Shown piece by piece: positions 1 to 8,114 of a DNA stretch of 24,522 nucleotides. Origin of the DNA: Sulfurovum sp. GTDB lineage: Bacteria > Campylobacterota > Campylobacteria > Campylobacterales > Sulfurovaceae. Position 1 is the stretch's first letter. Every line of letters begins with the position of its first letter. Location of the stretch: positions 1 through 24,522 of the forward strand of contig JALVGO010000234.1 of assembly GCA_027029065.1 (NCBI GenBank), written 5' to 3'. The notes below the pieces were generated by a model. That model ran no database searches. It worked only from the letters and a program-made list of their open reading frames with translations, and had not been told where the DNA came from. Made by a program: the position numbers and the translations under genes.

Positions 1-2
1 AG

Positions 3-614
3 GTGATGGGAGAAGACTTTATACGTACGCAGCGTACCCTTGCCAAAGAGCAGCCTGAACTTTGGCACAAGATCTACGACATCTCCACCATAGGGCATGA
101 GTACGGGCATATCCTCTGGATCGACAGCGATACCGAAACAGCCATGAATGCCACAGGGCAGTTCAAGAACATCGAGGAGTTCAAAGCGACAGCCGGCGGG
201 CTGATGGCGTTCTTCCGTCATGAAGAGAAGGCACTCAAACATTACATTGTCGATGATCTTGTCATCCGTGCGGTAGGACTCATGGCGTGGCGTGAAGTGG
301 GTGAAGTGCTGCCTTATTACTGTGAAGGGGTGATCCATCTGGAGATATTGTTTGGCTCAGGTATCATCAGCTATGACGGGCAGATAATCATAGATTACAG
401 CAAGTATGACGCAATGAAAGAGGCATATATCACAGCCTACGAAGCCTTAGCGCGGCACTATCTTGACAAAGCCGATGCTAACGACTACCTGAGCCGATAT
501 GCTACAAAAGAAAATGGCGTCTTTTTGCCGGTAACTGCCAAGGTGAGAGACTTTGTTGAATACTATTATGCGCGTTATCAACAGATTGGACAGCAGACAG
601 TTACGCTGAACTAA
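3..614 (+). CDS. HExxH zinc metallopeptidase-like protein, 3' part (5' end outside window)
   Basis: About 203 residues are visible. The frame is open to the left edge, so the real start probably lies upstream. The recognisable feature is a gluzincin-type zinc site: HEYGH at residues 32-36 (HExxH; two His ligands and the catalytic Glu), with EEFKA at 58-62, where a Glu would be the third zinc ligand. HExxH followed by EExxA about 22 residues later recalls the dipeptidyl-peptidase III (M49) and related peptidase folds. Family assignment is inference and the substrate is unknown. The remainder is helical, and no signal peptide or membrane segment is visible in the part present. It is followed by a non-coding gap and an independent promoter, so it is probably the last gene of its unit. 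Confidence 0.6.
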   Translation: MMGEDFIRTQRTLAKEQPELWHKIYDISTIGHEYGHILWIDSDTETAMNATGQFKNIEEFKATAGGLMAFFRHEEKALKHYIVDDLVIRAVGLMAWREVGEVLPYYCEGVIHLEILFGSGIISYDGQIIIDYSKYDAMKEAYITAYEALARHYLDKADANDYLSRYATKENGVFLPVTAKVRDFVEYYYARYQQIGQQTVTLN

Positions 615-690
615 ACTTTACGACGTTTTTCATCTACTTTGATGTAATGTGAAAGTGCTTTGCAGAAATTCTGAATAGCAGATGTAGTTT

Positions 691-719
691 TTGTTTCCGA
701 TCTTGTATTTTGATATAAT
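691..719 (+). promoter_or_regulatory. sigma-70 type promoter for mntA-hepT
   Basis: A -35-like TTGTTT (691-696) and a perfect TATAAT -10 (714-719) are separated by exactly 17 bp. Transcription would start near 726, about 60 nt before the mntA ATG at 785. An AAGAAGG-type ribosome binding site lies at about 767-773. The unit is therefore probably transcribed independently of the peptidase-like gene upstream. Confidence 0.6.
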
Positions 720-784
720 CTCAAAGTAGAGGTTTTCTTAAGATAGCGAATTGGTGTGGTGACAAGAAAGAAGGTATATAGCAT

Positions 785-1207
785 ATGGAAATAGAGTCTC
801 TTCAGAAAGTGTTGAAATCGTATGATTTTATAGACTTTGCCTTGCTTTTCGGTTCGTATGTGCGAGATAGACAAACAGCGTTGAGCGATATGGATATCGC
901 TGTCTATACGAATCGGCCTGTAAGTTTGCTGGAGCAGGGTGATATGGTATCTTTACTGGAAGAGAGACTTGGAAAAAAGATAGACTTGGTACTGCTTAAC
1001 GGATTGGAGAAAGAGAATGCCAAAATGGCATTCAATATCATCGATAACCATAAAGTCATTTTGAATAAACAGCAACAGAAGTATATAGATTTTAAAGCAG
1101 ATACCTATAAATATTACTTTGACTTAAAACCTATGTATGAGATGTTTGATAACGCATTAAAAGAGAGGATATCCAGTGGAACTTACGGAAAAACTCAAAC
1201 ATCTTGA
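785..1207 (+). CDS. mntA: MntA-type nucleotidyltransferase antitoxin
   Basis: A 140-residue minimal nucleotidyltransferase. The GSx10DxD signature is intact: G23-S24, then D35 and D37 (SDMD). A third acidic residue, D67 in KKIDLVLL, completes the metal-binding triad of the polymerase-beta fold. In characterised MntA-HepT pairs this enzyme transfers AMP groups from ATP to a tyrosine of the HEPN toxin and silences it; that role is taken from the family, not shown here. Its 3' end overlaps the partner gene by 32 nt, so the two are translationally linked. An intact catalytic triad suggests an active antitoxin rather than a relic. The ATG start follows a good promoter and a purine-rich binding site. 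Confidence 0.85.
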   Translation: MEIESLQKVLKSYDFIDFALLFGSYVRDRQTALSDMDIAVYTNRPVSLLEQGDMVSLLEERLGKKIDLVLLNGLEKENAKMAFNIIDNHKVILNKQQQKYIDFKADTYKYYFDLKPMYEMFDNALKERISSGTYGKTQTS

Positions 1208-1577
1208 AGAGAATATAAAAATACTTCGAGAGATCAAAGAGACAGTCACTTTGGAAGCGTTAAAGGTAAACAAACGCTATGAGTGGGAAGTAAGATATGG
1301 ACTTTTAGAGTCTATACAGGTTGTGATAGACATCGCGTGCAAACTATCTTCCCAGTATAATCTGGGCAATCCAAAAACCTACAGAGCGTGCATTGAACTA
1401 CTCGAACAACACAACTACCTTGATGGCGTACTTGCAAAAAGAGTAATGGGTATGGTTGGGTTGCGAAATCTACTTGTGCATGAATATGTTGAGATAGAGA
1501 AAGAGAAACTTTATGACTTTTTAGAGTACCTGGATGATTTTATAGTATTTGGGCTGCAAATGCAAAAGCATATTTGA
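1176..1577 (+). CDS. hepT: HepT-type HEPN ribonuclease toxin
   Basis: A 133-residue all-alpha protein of the HEPN/DUF86 type. The catalytic motif is RNLLVHEY: R97 and H102 form the Rx4H ribonuclease site and Y104 completes the Rx4HxY form. In studied pairs the Tyr two residues after the His is the one AMPylated by MntA. The GTG start at 1176 is preceded by GAGAGGA at the right distance and lies inside mntA, whose catalytic residues it regulates in reverse: the antitoxin gene comes first and the toxin second. Expected action is RNA (possibly tRNA) cleavage when free. All key residues are present, so there is no sign of decay. Confidence 0.85.
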   Translation: MELTEKLKHLEENIKILREIKETVTLEALKVNKRYEWEVRYGLLESIQVVIDIACKLSSQYNLGNPKTYRACIELLEQHNYLDGVLAKRVMGMVGLRNLLVHEYVEIEKEKLYDFLEYLDDFIVFGLQMQKHI

Positions 1578-1593
1578 TACCGGTATCGGTACC
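1576..1593. repeat. 12-bp perfect palindrome plus adjacent GGTACC at the hepT stop
   Basis: GATACCGGTATC (1576-1587) is a perfect palindrome that begins inside the hepT stop codon and is followed at once by the 6-bp palindrome GGTACC (1588-1593). No T-run follows directly. Its role is unknown. Confidence 0.5.
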
Positions 1594-1622
1594 AATGATG
1601 AAAAATGAGGTTGCATTGAAGT

Positions 1623-1641
1623 AAGAGAATTTTCTCTTTTT
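1623..1641 (+). terminator. possible weak AT-rich terminator after mntA-hepT
   Basis: AAGAGA (1623-1628) can pair with TCTCTT (1633-1638) around a four-base loop, and T bases run on to 1641. The stem is short and AT-rich, so this is tentative. It lies where the toxin-antitoxin unit should end and before the next promoter. Confidence 0.3.
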
Positions 1642-1703
1642 GTGGTGTGTGGGCGGGAGAAAGCAGAAAAAGTGCCTTTACCAGATTCTAACCTCATTTT
1701 GGC

Positions 1704-1709
1704 TATAAT
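1704..1709 (+). promoter_or_regulatory. -10 element for the aminotransferase-hisZ-purA operon
   Basis: A perfect TATAAT (1704-1709) lies in TTTTGGCTATAATC with T-rich sequence upstream. There is no convincing -35, which is common for Campylobacterota housekeeping promoters. Transcription would start near 1716, about 40 nt before the ATG at 1757. AAGGATG at 1746-1752 serves as ribosome binding site. Confidence 0.5.
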
Positions 1710-1756
1710 CGCCACCAATTATGCCGTCATGAGAACGGTCACTGTAAGGATGATCA

Positions 1757-2880
1757 ATGCTGCTTTTTACCCCAGGACCAACCCCTGTACCCGAATCTGT
1801 ACGTCTGGCGATGGCGGAGCCGACACTGCACCATAGAACACCGGAGTTTGAAGCGATCTTCAAGGAGACAAGAGAACTGCTTTTTGAACTGATGGCGACC
1901 GATGAGGTGGTGATGCTGGCGAGTACCGGTACCGGGGCAATGGAGGCGGCAGTAACCAACCTCTGCCACCATACCCTGCTCAATATCAATGCGGGGAAAT
2001 TCGGTGAGCGTTTCGGAAAGATCGCCAAAGCACACGGACTGAACAACGTAGAGATCAAGCATGAGTGGGATACCCCTGCCACTGCCGATGAGGTGCTTGA
2101 AGCGCTTGATGCAAACCCCGATATCGATGCTGTCGCCATTCAGATCAGCGAATCTGCGGGCGGTCTGCGCCATCCTGTCGAGGGGATCGCAAAGGCGGTT
2201 AAAGAAGTCAGACCCGATGTGATGGTGATTGCTGACGGTATTACGGCAGTAGGTGTTGAACGTATCGATGTGACCCATATTGATGCATTGATTGCAGGAA
2301 GCCAAAAGGCACTGATGCTGCCTCCGGGACTGGCGATTCTTGGCTTGAGTGAAGCAGCGGTTGCAAAGATCGGTGAGGGAAAAGGCTACTATCTCAACCT
2401 TGCAAGTGAGATCAAGAAGCAACGCCAGAATACGACAGCCTATACAGCTGCGACAACACTCATTATCGGGCTTGGTGCGATTCTCAAGCAGATCAAAGAG
2501 GGCGGAGGGCTTGGGAAACTCTACTGCGATACGGCGCGCCGTGCCAAAGCAACCCGTTTTGCACTTGAAGCGCTGGGACTGCACAGCTATCCAAAATCTC
2601 CGGCACGCTCCATGACGACCATAGACGATGTCAATGCCAAGGAGATCCGCGATCTGCTCAAAACAGACTTCGGTGTCAATGTGGCAGGCGGGCAGGATCA
2701 CCTCAAAGGGAAGATCTTCCGTATCAACCAGATGGGGTTGATTGAACCGTATGAGATGGTGTGGGTGGTTAACGCTGTGGAACTGGCACTGGCAAAGCTG
2801 GGTCGTCGTGACTATGACGGAACAGCCAGCCGTGTATTTAACGAAGAGTACTTCAAGAGCATACTCAAAAAAGAAGACGC

Positions 2881-2884
<4 letters not shown>
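1757..2884 (+). CDS. class V aminotransferase (alanine-glyoxylate aminotransferase family)
   Basis: A 375-residue PLP-dependent fold-type I aminotransferase. The N-terminus, LFTPGPTPVPE, is the family's signature opening. The phosphate-binding turn is STGTGAMEAA (56-65), the Asp that pairs with the pyridine nitrogen is D160 in IADGITAVG, and the Schiff-base lysine is K184 in GSQKAL. A C-terminal small domain ends with the conserved FRINQMG segment. The family includes alanine- and serine-glyoxylate aminotransferases and soluble hydrogenase small-subunit-like proteins; exact substrates cannot be read from sequence. The stop codon overlaps the hisZ ATG (ATGA), so the two genes are translationally coupled. 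Length is normal and no lesions are seen. Confidence 0.85.
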
Positions 2885-4979
<2,095 letters not shown>

Positions 4980-5021
4980 TCGCACAAAAAAGAACAACAA
5001 AAACACAAGGAGTATCAAGCC

Positions 5022-5573
5022 ATGAGATTGAAACCACAACAGACAGGATATGTAGCGACCAAGATAGGGATCGATTTAGCCAATGCTCCTTTTGTGACCC
5101 TGCCCAAAGGGAAAGATGCGGTTGTAGAGGTGGCAAAGCGTATCATCGATGAGAATCTTGCCACTGAGCGTGCGCTTGACGAACAGGTCAAGAAGATCAT
5201 TGAAGAGAACTATGATGAGATCGAGTTTCAGCATGCTGATGAGCGTCAGCTCTTTTTTATGATCAAAAAGAAGATGGCACCCGAACATGGCGTGATCATG
5301 AACTATGATGACCGCTACAACGATCTGGCACACAAAATTCTGGATGAGTTGTACGAGAACTATCTTGCAGAGTACAGTGTCAGTGACAATCAGGTGAAGA
5401 ACGTTATCTTCAAATCCTTTAAAGCCTTTGCCGATGCGTATGACGAGATCGATGAGATCGTCTATGAGAAGATCAAAAATATGCAAAAAGAGGTGATCCC
5501 CGGATCGCAGGATTATGAACTGCTCTACGAACGCCTCTATCAGGAAGAGTTGGCAAAAAGAGGGATGCTGTGA
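5022..5573 (+). CDS. DUF507 family protein
   Basis: A 183-residue acidic, largely helical cytosolic protein of the DUF507 family. Features are the N-terminal MRLKPQQTGYVATKIGIDLAN and repeated Glu/Lys-rich helices ending in LYERLYQEELAKRGML. No biochemical function is established to my knowledge. A good AAGGAG site (5007-5012) stands nine bases before the ATG. It follows purA by 42 nt and precedes carA by about 100 nt; the same neighbourhood (purA, DUF507, carA) is recalled from Campylobacter. The link to nucleotide metabolism rests on position only. Confidence 0.8.
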   Translation: MRLKPQQTGYVATKIGIDLANAPFVTLPKGKDAVVEVAKRIIDENLATERALDEQVKKIIEENYDEIEFQHADERQLFFMIKKKMAPEHGVIMNYDDRYNDLAHKILDELYENYLAEYSVSDNQVKNVIFKSFKAFADAYDEIDEIVYEKIKNMQKEVIPGSQDYELLYERLYQEELAKRGML

Positions 5574-5595
5574 TGACAAAGCCTAGGCTTTGTCA
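5574..5595. repeat. perfect 22-bp palindrome after the DUF507 gene
   Basis: The half-site TGACAAAGCCT (5574-5584) is followed without a spacer by its exact reverse complement (5585-5595). It begins directly after the TGA stop of the upstream gene. With no T-run behind it, it does not look like an ordinary intrinsic terminator. It could be a protein-binding site, a REP-like repeat, or a cruciform/3'-end-protecting hairpin. Confidence 0.8.
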
Positions 5596-5596
5596 G

Positions 5597-5624
5597 GTGA
5601 ATAGTGAAGAGAGAATAGTGAATA
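5597..5624 (+). repeat. four-copy heptamer tandem array (TGAATAG type)
   Basis: Four 7-bp units run head to tail: GTGAATA at 5597-5603 and again at 5618-5624, with two near copies between them (5604-5617). The shared core is TGAA followed by three variable bases. It lies just upstream of carA. A related array of the opposite orientation follows carA. Confidence 0.7.
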
Positions 5625-5674
5625 GTTTTGGTATGCTTTTCTGTGAAAAGCTTCTATGTTTAAAAGGGTGATAG

Positions 5675-6793
5675 ATGAATAAAGTAAGCTTGTATTTTGA
5701 AAATGGTCTGATGTTGGAAGCCAAAAGTTTTGGTGCTGAGGGGACTGCGGTCGGTGAGATTGTCTTTAATACCTCGATGACAGGGTATCAGGAGATTGTG
5801 ACAGATCCTTCCTATGCGGGGCAGTTCGTCACCTTTACAATGCCAGAGATCGGCAATGTCGGCTGTAACACACAGGATATGGAGAGCAAAGGGGCATATT
5901 GTAAAGGGATTATTGTGCGTTCCTATCAGCCGCGCCCTTCCAACTTTCGATGTGAAGAGCCGCTCGATGCGCTGCTTAAACGTGAAAATGTACTTGGTAT
6001 TACAAACATCGATACCCGCTTTTTGACCAAGATGCTCCGCAATGAGGGGGCAATGATGATGGTTGCCTCCACCGAGATCCATGATGAAGCGGCACTCAAA
6101 GAGGTGCTTGAAAGCTCTCCACGCATTGAAGAGGTCAATTATATCGAACAGGTGAGTACAAAAGAGGCATACGTACATCAGGAGGCACGTTACAACGCAC
6201 AGACGTTTGAGTATGAAACACCAAAGACCACCAAAAAGATCATTGCCCTTGATTTTGGTATCAAACGAAACATTCTCAATGAACTGACCCATGCCGGCAT
6301 GGAGGTAACTGTCGTACCAAATGATATGAGTGCAGAAGAGATCATAGGCAAGTTCGAAGCTAAAGAGATTGACGGTGTGTTCCTCTCGAATGGTCCGGGA
6401 GATCCGCTTATTCTCAAAGAGGAGCAGGCAAAAATCAAGCAGCTTATCGCAGCCAAAGTACCGATGTTCGGTATTTGCCTTGGGCACCAGCTGCTCTCCA
6501 TCTCTCACGGCTACGATACCTACAAACTCAAGTTCGGTCACCACGGTGGTAACCATCCGGTGAAAAACAGTATCACAGGTGCGGTTGAGATCACGGCGCA
6601 GAACCACAACTATAACGTACCCGACAACATCACTGAAATTGCGGAAGTGACCCATGTCAATCTCTTTGACAACACCATTGAGGGATTGCGTTACAAAGAT
6701 GCACCGGTCATGTCTGTGCAGCACCACCCTGAAGCGAGCCCCGGACCGCATGAGTCAGCGTATATCTTCAGTGAATTTGCGAAGATGCTCTAA
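5675..6793 (+). CDS. carA: carbamoyl-phosphate synthase small subunit (glutaminase)
   Basis: A 372-residue CarA. It hydrolyses glutamine and channels ammonia to CarB for carbamoyl phosphate, feeding pyrimidine and arginine synthesis. The N-terminal half (1-about 150) is the CarA-specific domain, including the FNTSMTGYQEI and DPSYAGQ motifs. The C-terminal half is a class I glutamine amidotransferase: nucleophile C268 in FGICLGHQLL, with H351 and E353 in QHHPEASPGP completing the triad. AAAAGGG (5662-5668) is the binding site, six bases before the ATG. carB is not in the window. Heptamer-repeat arrays lie on both sides. Sequence and length are normal. Confidence 0.97.
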   Translation: MNKVSLYFENGLMLEAKSFGAEGTAVGEIVFNTSMTGYQEIVTDPSYAGQFVTFTMPEIGNVGCNTQDMESKGAYCKGIIVRSYQPRPSNFRCEEPLDALLKRENVLGITNIDTRFLTKMLRNEGAMMMVASTEIHDEAALKEVLESSPRIEEVNYIEQVSTKEAYVHQEARYNAQTFEYETPKTTKKIIALDFGIKRNILNELTHAGMEVTVVPNDMSAEEIIGKFEAKEIDGVFLSNGPGDPLILKEEQAKIKQLIAAKVPMFGICLGHQLLSISHGYDTYKLKFGHHGGNHPVKNSITGAVEITAQNHNYNVPDNITEIAEVTHVNLFDNTIEGLRYKDAPVMSVQHHPEASPGPHESAYIFSEFAKML

Positions 6794-6796
6794 AAA

Positions 6797-6831
6797 GCGT
6801 TCAGCGTTCAGTGTTGAGCGTTCAGAATTGA
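6797..6831 (-). repeat. five-copy heptamer tandem array (TGAACGC type, minus orientation)
   Basis: Five 7-bp units on the plus strand: GCGTTCA at 6797-6803, 6804-6810 and 6818-6824, with variants at 6811-6817 (GTGTTGA) and 6825-6831 (GAATTGA). Read on the minus strand the unit is TGAACGC, which shares the TGAANNN core with the array before carA. It fills most of the carA-ddl gap. Confidence 0.7.
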
Positions 6832-6847
6832 AGAGGAAGGATAGAGA

Positions 6848-7888
6848 ATGAATATTGCCGTTTTGTTTGGCGGGTCGAGTTTTGAGCATGAGATCAGTAT
6901 TGTCTCTGCGATTACGATGAAGAAGGTACTCAAAAAAAGTCAGCTTACCTATATCTTTGTCGATGCAAACCGTGAGTTCTGGCTGGTCGATACAGACAAG
7001 ATCAACTCCAAGCTCTTCTCTTCGGGAGAGTATAAAAAAGGGAAAAAACTCACACTGAAAAAAGGCGGGTTTTTTACCGAGGGGATGTTTGGCAGCAAAC
7101 AGGTAATGTTTGATGTGCTCTTAAACCTCATTCATGGGCGTGATGGAGAGGATGGCAAGATCGCTTCGCTTATGGAGTTTTTTGCTATTCCCTATATCTC
7201 ACCACACCTGGAAGCTTCTGCACTCTCTTACAATAAACTCTACACCAAGTATCTTGCCGAAAGTCTTGGCATTAAGACCGTTGCCTATGAACACCTGCAA
7301 AAAAACGGTGAGCGCAAGATTGATATGGCGTATCCGGTGATTGTCAAGCCGGTACGTCTTGGCAGCAGTATTGGGGTAAGCATCGTCAAAAATGAGAGCG
7401 AACTGGATTATGCGCTCGATGTCGCCTTCGAGTTTGACACTGATGTGATTGTCGAGCCTTTTATTGAAGGGGTCAAGGAGTACAACCAGGCAGGCTGTCT
7501 GACAGACAGCTGGGAACTCTCTATTGTTGAAGAGCCGCACAAAGAGGAGTTCCTTGACTTCGAGAAAAAATATATGGACTTTGCACGTGATACCCAGGTT
7601 CTCTCAGCTGATATCTCCGATGAGATGAGAGAAAAGATCCGTGACAGCTTCAAAACAATCTACGATCCGCTCTTTAAAGGCAGTATTATCCGCTGTGACT
7701 TTTTTGTACATGAGGGAGAAGTGCTTCTTAATGAGATCAACCCGATCCCGGGTTCTATGGCAAACTATCTCTTTGAAGATTTTGAAGGGATGCTTGGTAG
7801 ACTTGCCAAGCACCTTCCAAAAGAGCAGACGATCAAGATAGACTATCAGTATATCCACTCCATCCAGCAGGCAAAAGGAAAGGTGTAA
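6848..7888 (+). CDS. ddl: D-alanine--D-alanine ligase
   Basis: A 346-residue ATP-grasp ligase that makes D-Ala-D-Ala for peptidoglycan precursors in the cytosol. The N-terminal substrate loop is FGGSSFEHEISI, with E15 at the family's conserved Glu position. The central ATP-grasp part carries VKPVRLGSSIGVSIV, and the C-terminal metal- and phosphate-binding segment is LNEINPIPGSMANYLF. An AGGAAGG site precedes the ATG at 6848. The gene is followed within a base or so by a hairpin terminator, so it ends the purA-side gene block. Length is typical for Campylobacterota Ddl. Confidence 0.95.
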   Translation: MNIAVLFGGSSFEHEISIVSAITMKKVLKKSQLTYIFVDANREFWLVDTDKINSKLFSSGEYKKGKKLTLKKGGFFTEGMFGSKQVMFDVLLNLIHGRDGEDGKIASLMEFFAIPYISPHLEASALSYNKLYTKYLAESLGIKTVAYEHLQKNGERKIDMAYPVIVKPVRLGSSIGVSIVKNESELDYALDVAFEFDTDVIVEPFIEGVKEYNQAGCLTDSWELSIVEEPHKEEFLDFEKKYMDFARDTQVLSADISDEMREKIRDSFKTIYDPLFKGSIIRCDFFVHEGEVLLNEINPIPGSMANYLFEDFEGMLGRLAKHLPKEQTIKIDYQYIHSIQQAKGKV

Positions 7889-7926
7889 AAAAGAGCCTTT
7901 TTTTAAGGTAAAATAGGACTCTTTTT
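7888..7926 (+). terminator. terminator after ddl
   Basis: AAAAAGAG (7888-7895) is the exact complement of CTCTTTTT (7919-7926). CC (7896-7897) pairs with GG (7916-7917) across a one-base bulge, and the downstream arm doubles as a T-rich tail. A second, alternative stem, AATAGGA (7912-7918) with TCCTATT (7928-7934), overlaps it. The structure begins inside the ddl stop codon. Confidence 0.55.
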
Positions 7927-7969
7927 ATCCTATTAAACCTCTGCAAATGCCTGTATATCAGGGCTTTGC

Positions 7970-7975
7970 TACAAT
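7970..7975 (+). promoter_or_regulatory. possible upstream cco promoter (extended -10)
   Basis: TGCTACAAT (7967-7975) is an extended -10 (TGn then TACAAT) with no clear -35. Transcription would begin near 7982, so the first inverted repeat (7985-8007) would sit just after the start site. Confidence 0.35.
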
Positions 7976-7984
7976 TCTACCCTT

Positions 7985-8007
7985 TTTGTTAAAATTTATT
8001 TAACAAA
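7985..8007. promoter_or_regulatory. inverted repeat 1 (GTTAA-N7-TTAAC), putative operator
   Basis: TTTGTTAAA (7985-7993) and its perfect reverse complement TTTAACAAA (7999-8007) are separated by 5 bp. The core is GTTAA-N7-TTAAC at 7988-8004. It lies about 110 nt before ccoN. The same core with the same spacing recurs 61 bp downstream. Confidence 0.55.
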
Positions 8008-8048
8008 TCCCTTTTTCTCCCTTTTATTTTAAGCTTTAAATAGGAAAA

Positions 8049-8065
8049 GTTAACCTATAATTAAC
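8049..8065. promoter_or_regulatory. inverted repeat 2 (GTTAA-N7-TTAAC) overlapping the ccoN -10
   Basis: GTTAA (8049-8053), seven bases, TTAAC (8061-8065). The -10 hexamer TATAAT (8056-8061) lies within it, so a protein bound here should compete with RNA polymerase. Core sequence and spacing equal those of the repeat at 7988-8004. Confidence 0.55.
8056..8061 (+). promoter_or_regulatory. -10 of the main ccoN promoter
   Basis: A perfect TATAAT with T/A-rich tracts upstream but no good -35 at 17 bp. The predicted start is near 8068, giving a leader of about 47 nt before the ccoN ATG at 8115. Confidence 0.5.
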
Positions 8066-8070
8066 GCTGA

Positions 8071-8092
8071 ATGTTGTTATGGGATACAACAT
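8071..8092 (+). promoter_or_regulatory. leader hairpin before ccoN
   Basis: ATGTTGT (8071-8077) and ACAACAT (8086-8092) can pair around an eight-base loop, right at the predicted 5' end of the cco transcript. The binding site AAGGGGG (8103-8109) is 10 nt further on. It may stabilise the mRNA or be a third operator. The evidence is the symmetry alone. Confidence 0.35.
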
Positions 8093-8114
8093 AAATTTTT
8101 ACAAGGGGGTATGC

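Noticed and set aside
5597..5624. Heptamer array considered as a CRISPR or origin repeat
   Set aside because: Units are 7 bp without spacers, and no DnaA boxes, cas genes or replication genes are near.
5635..5651. GCTTTTC-TGT-GAAAAGC hairpin before carA
   Set aside because: A 7-bp stem with a 3-base loop and no tract or known regulator; it could occur by chance in AT-rich DNA, so it is not listed as a feature.
5660..6751. 363-codon open frame on the minus strand
   Set aside because: Opposite carA, with no recognisable motif; a shadow of a real gene.
8079..8114. Upstream in-frame ATG for ccoN
   Set aside because: It would add 12 residues inside the leader hairpin and has no binding site; the ATG at 8115 follows AAGGGGG and gives the usual CcoN start.
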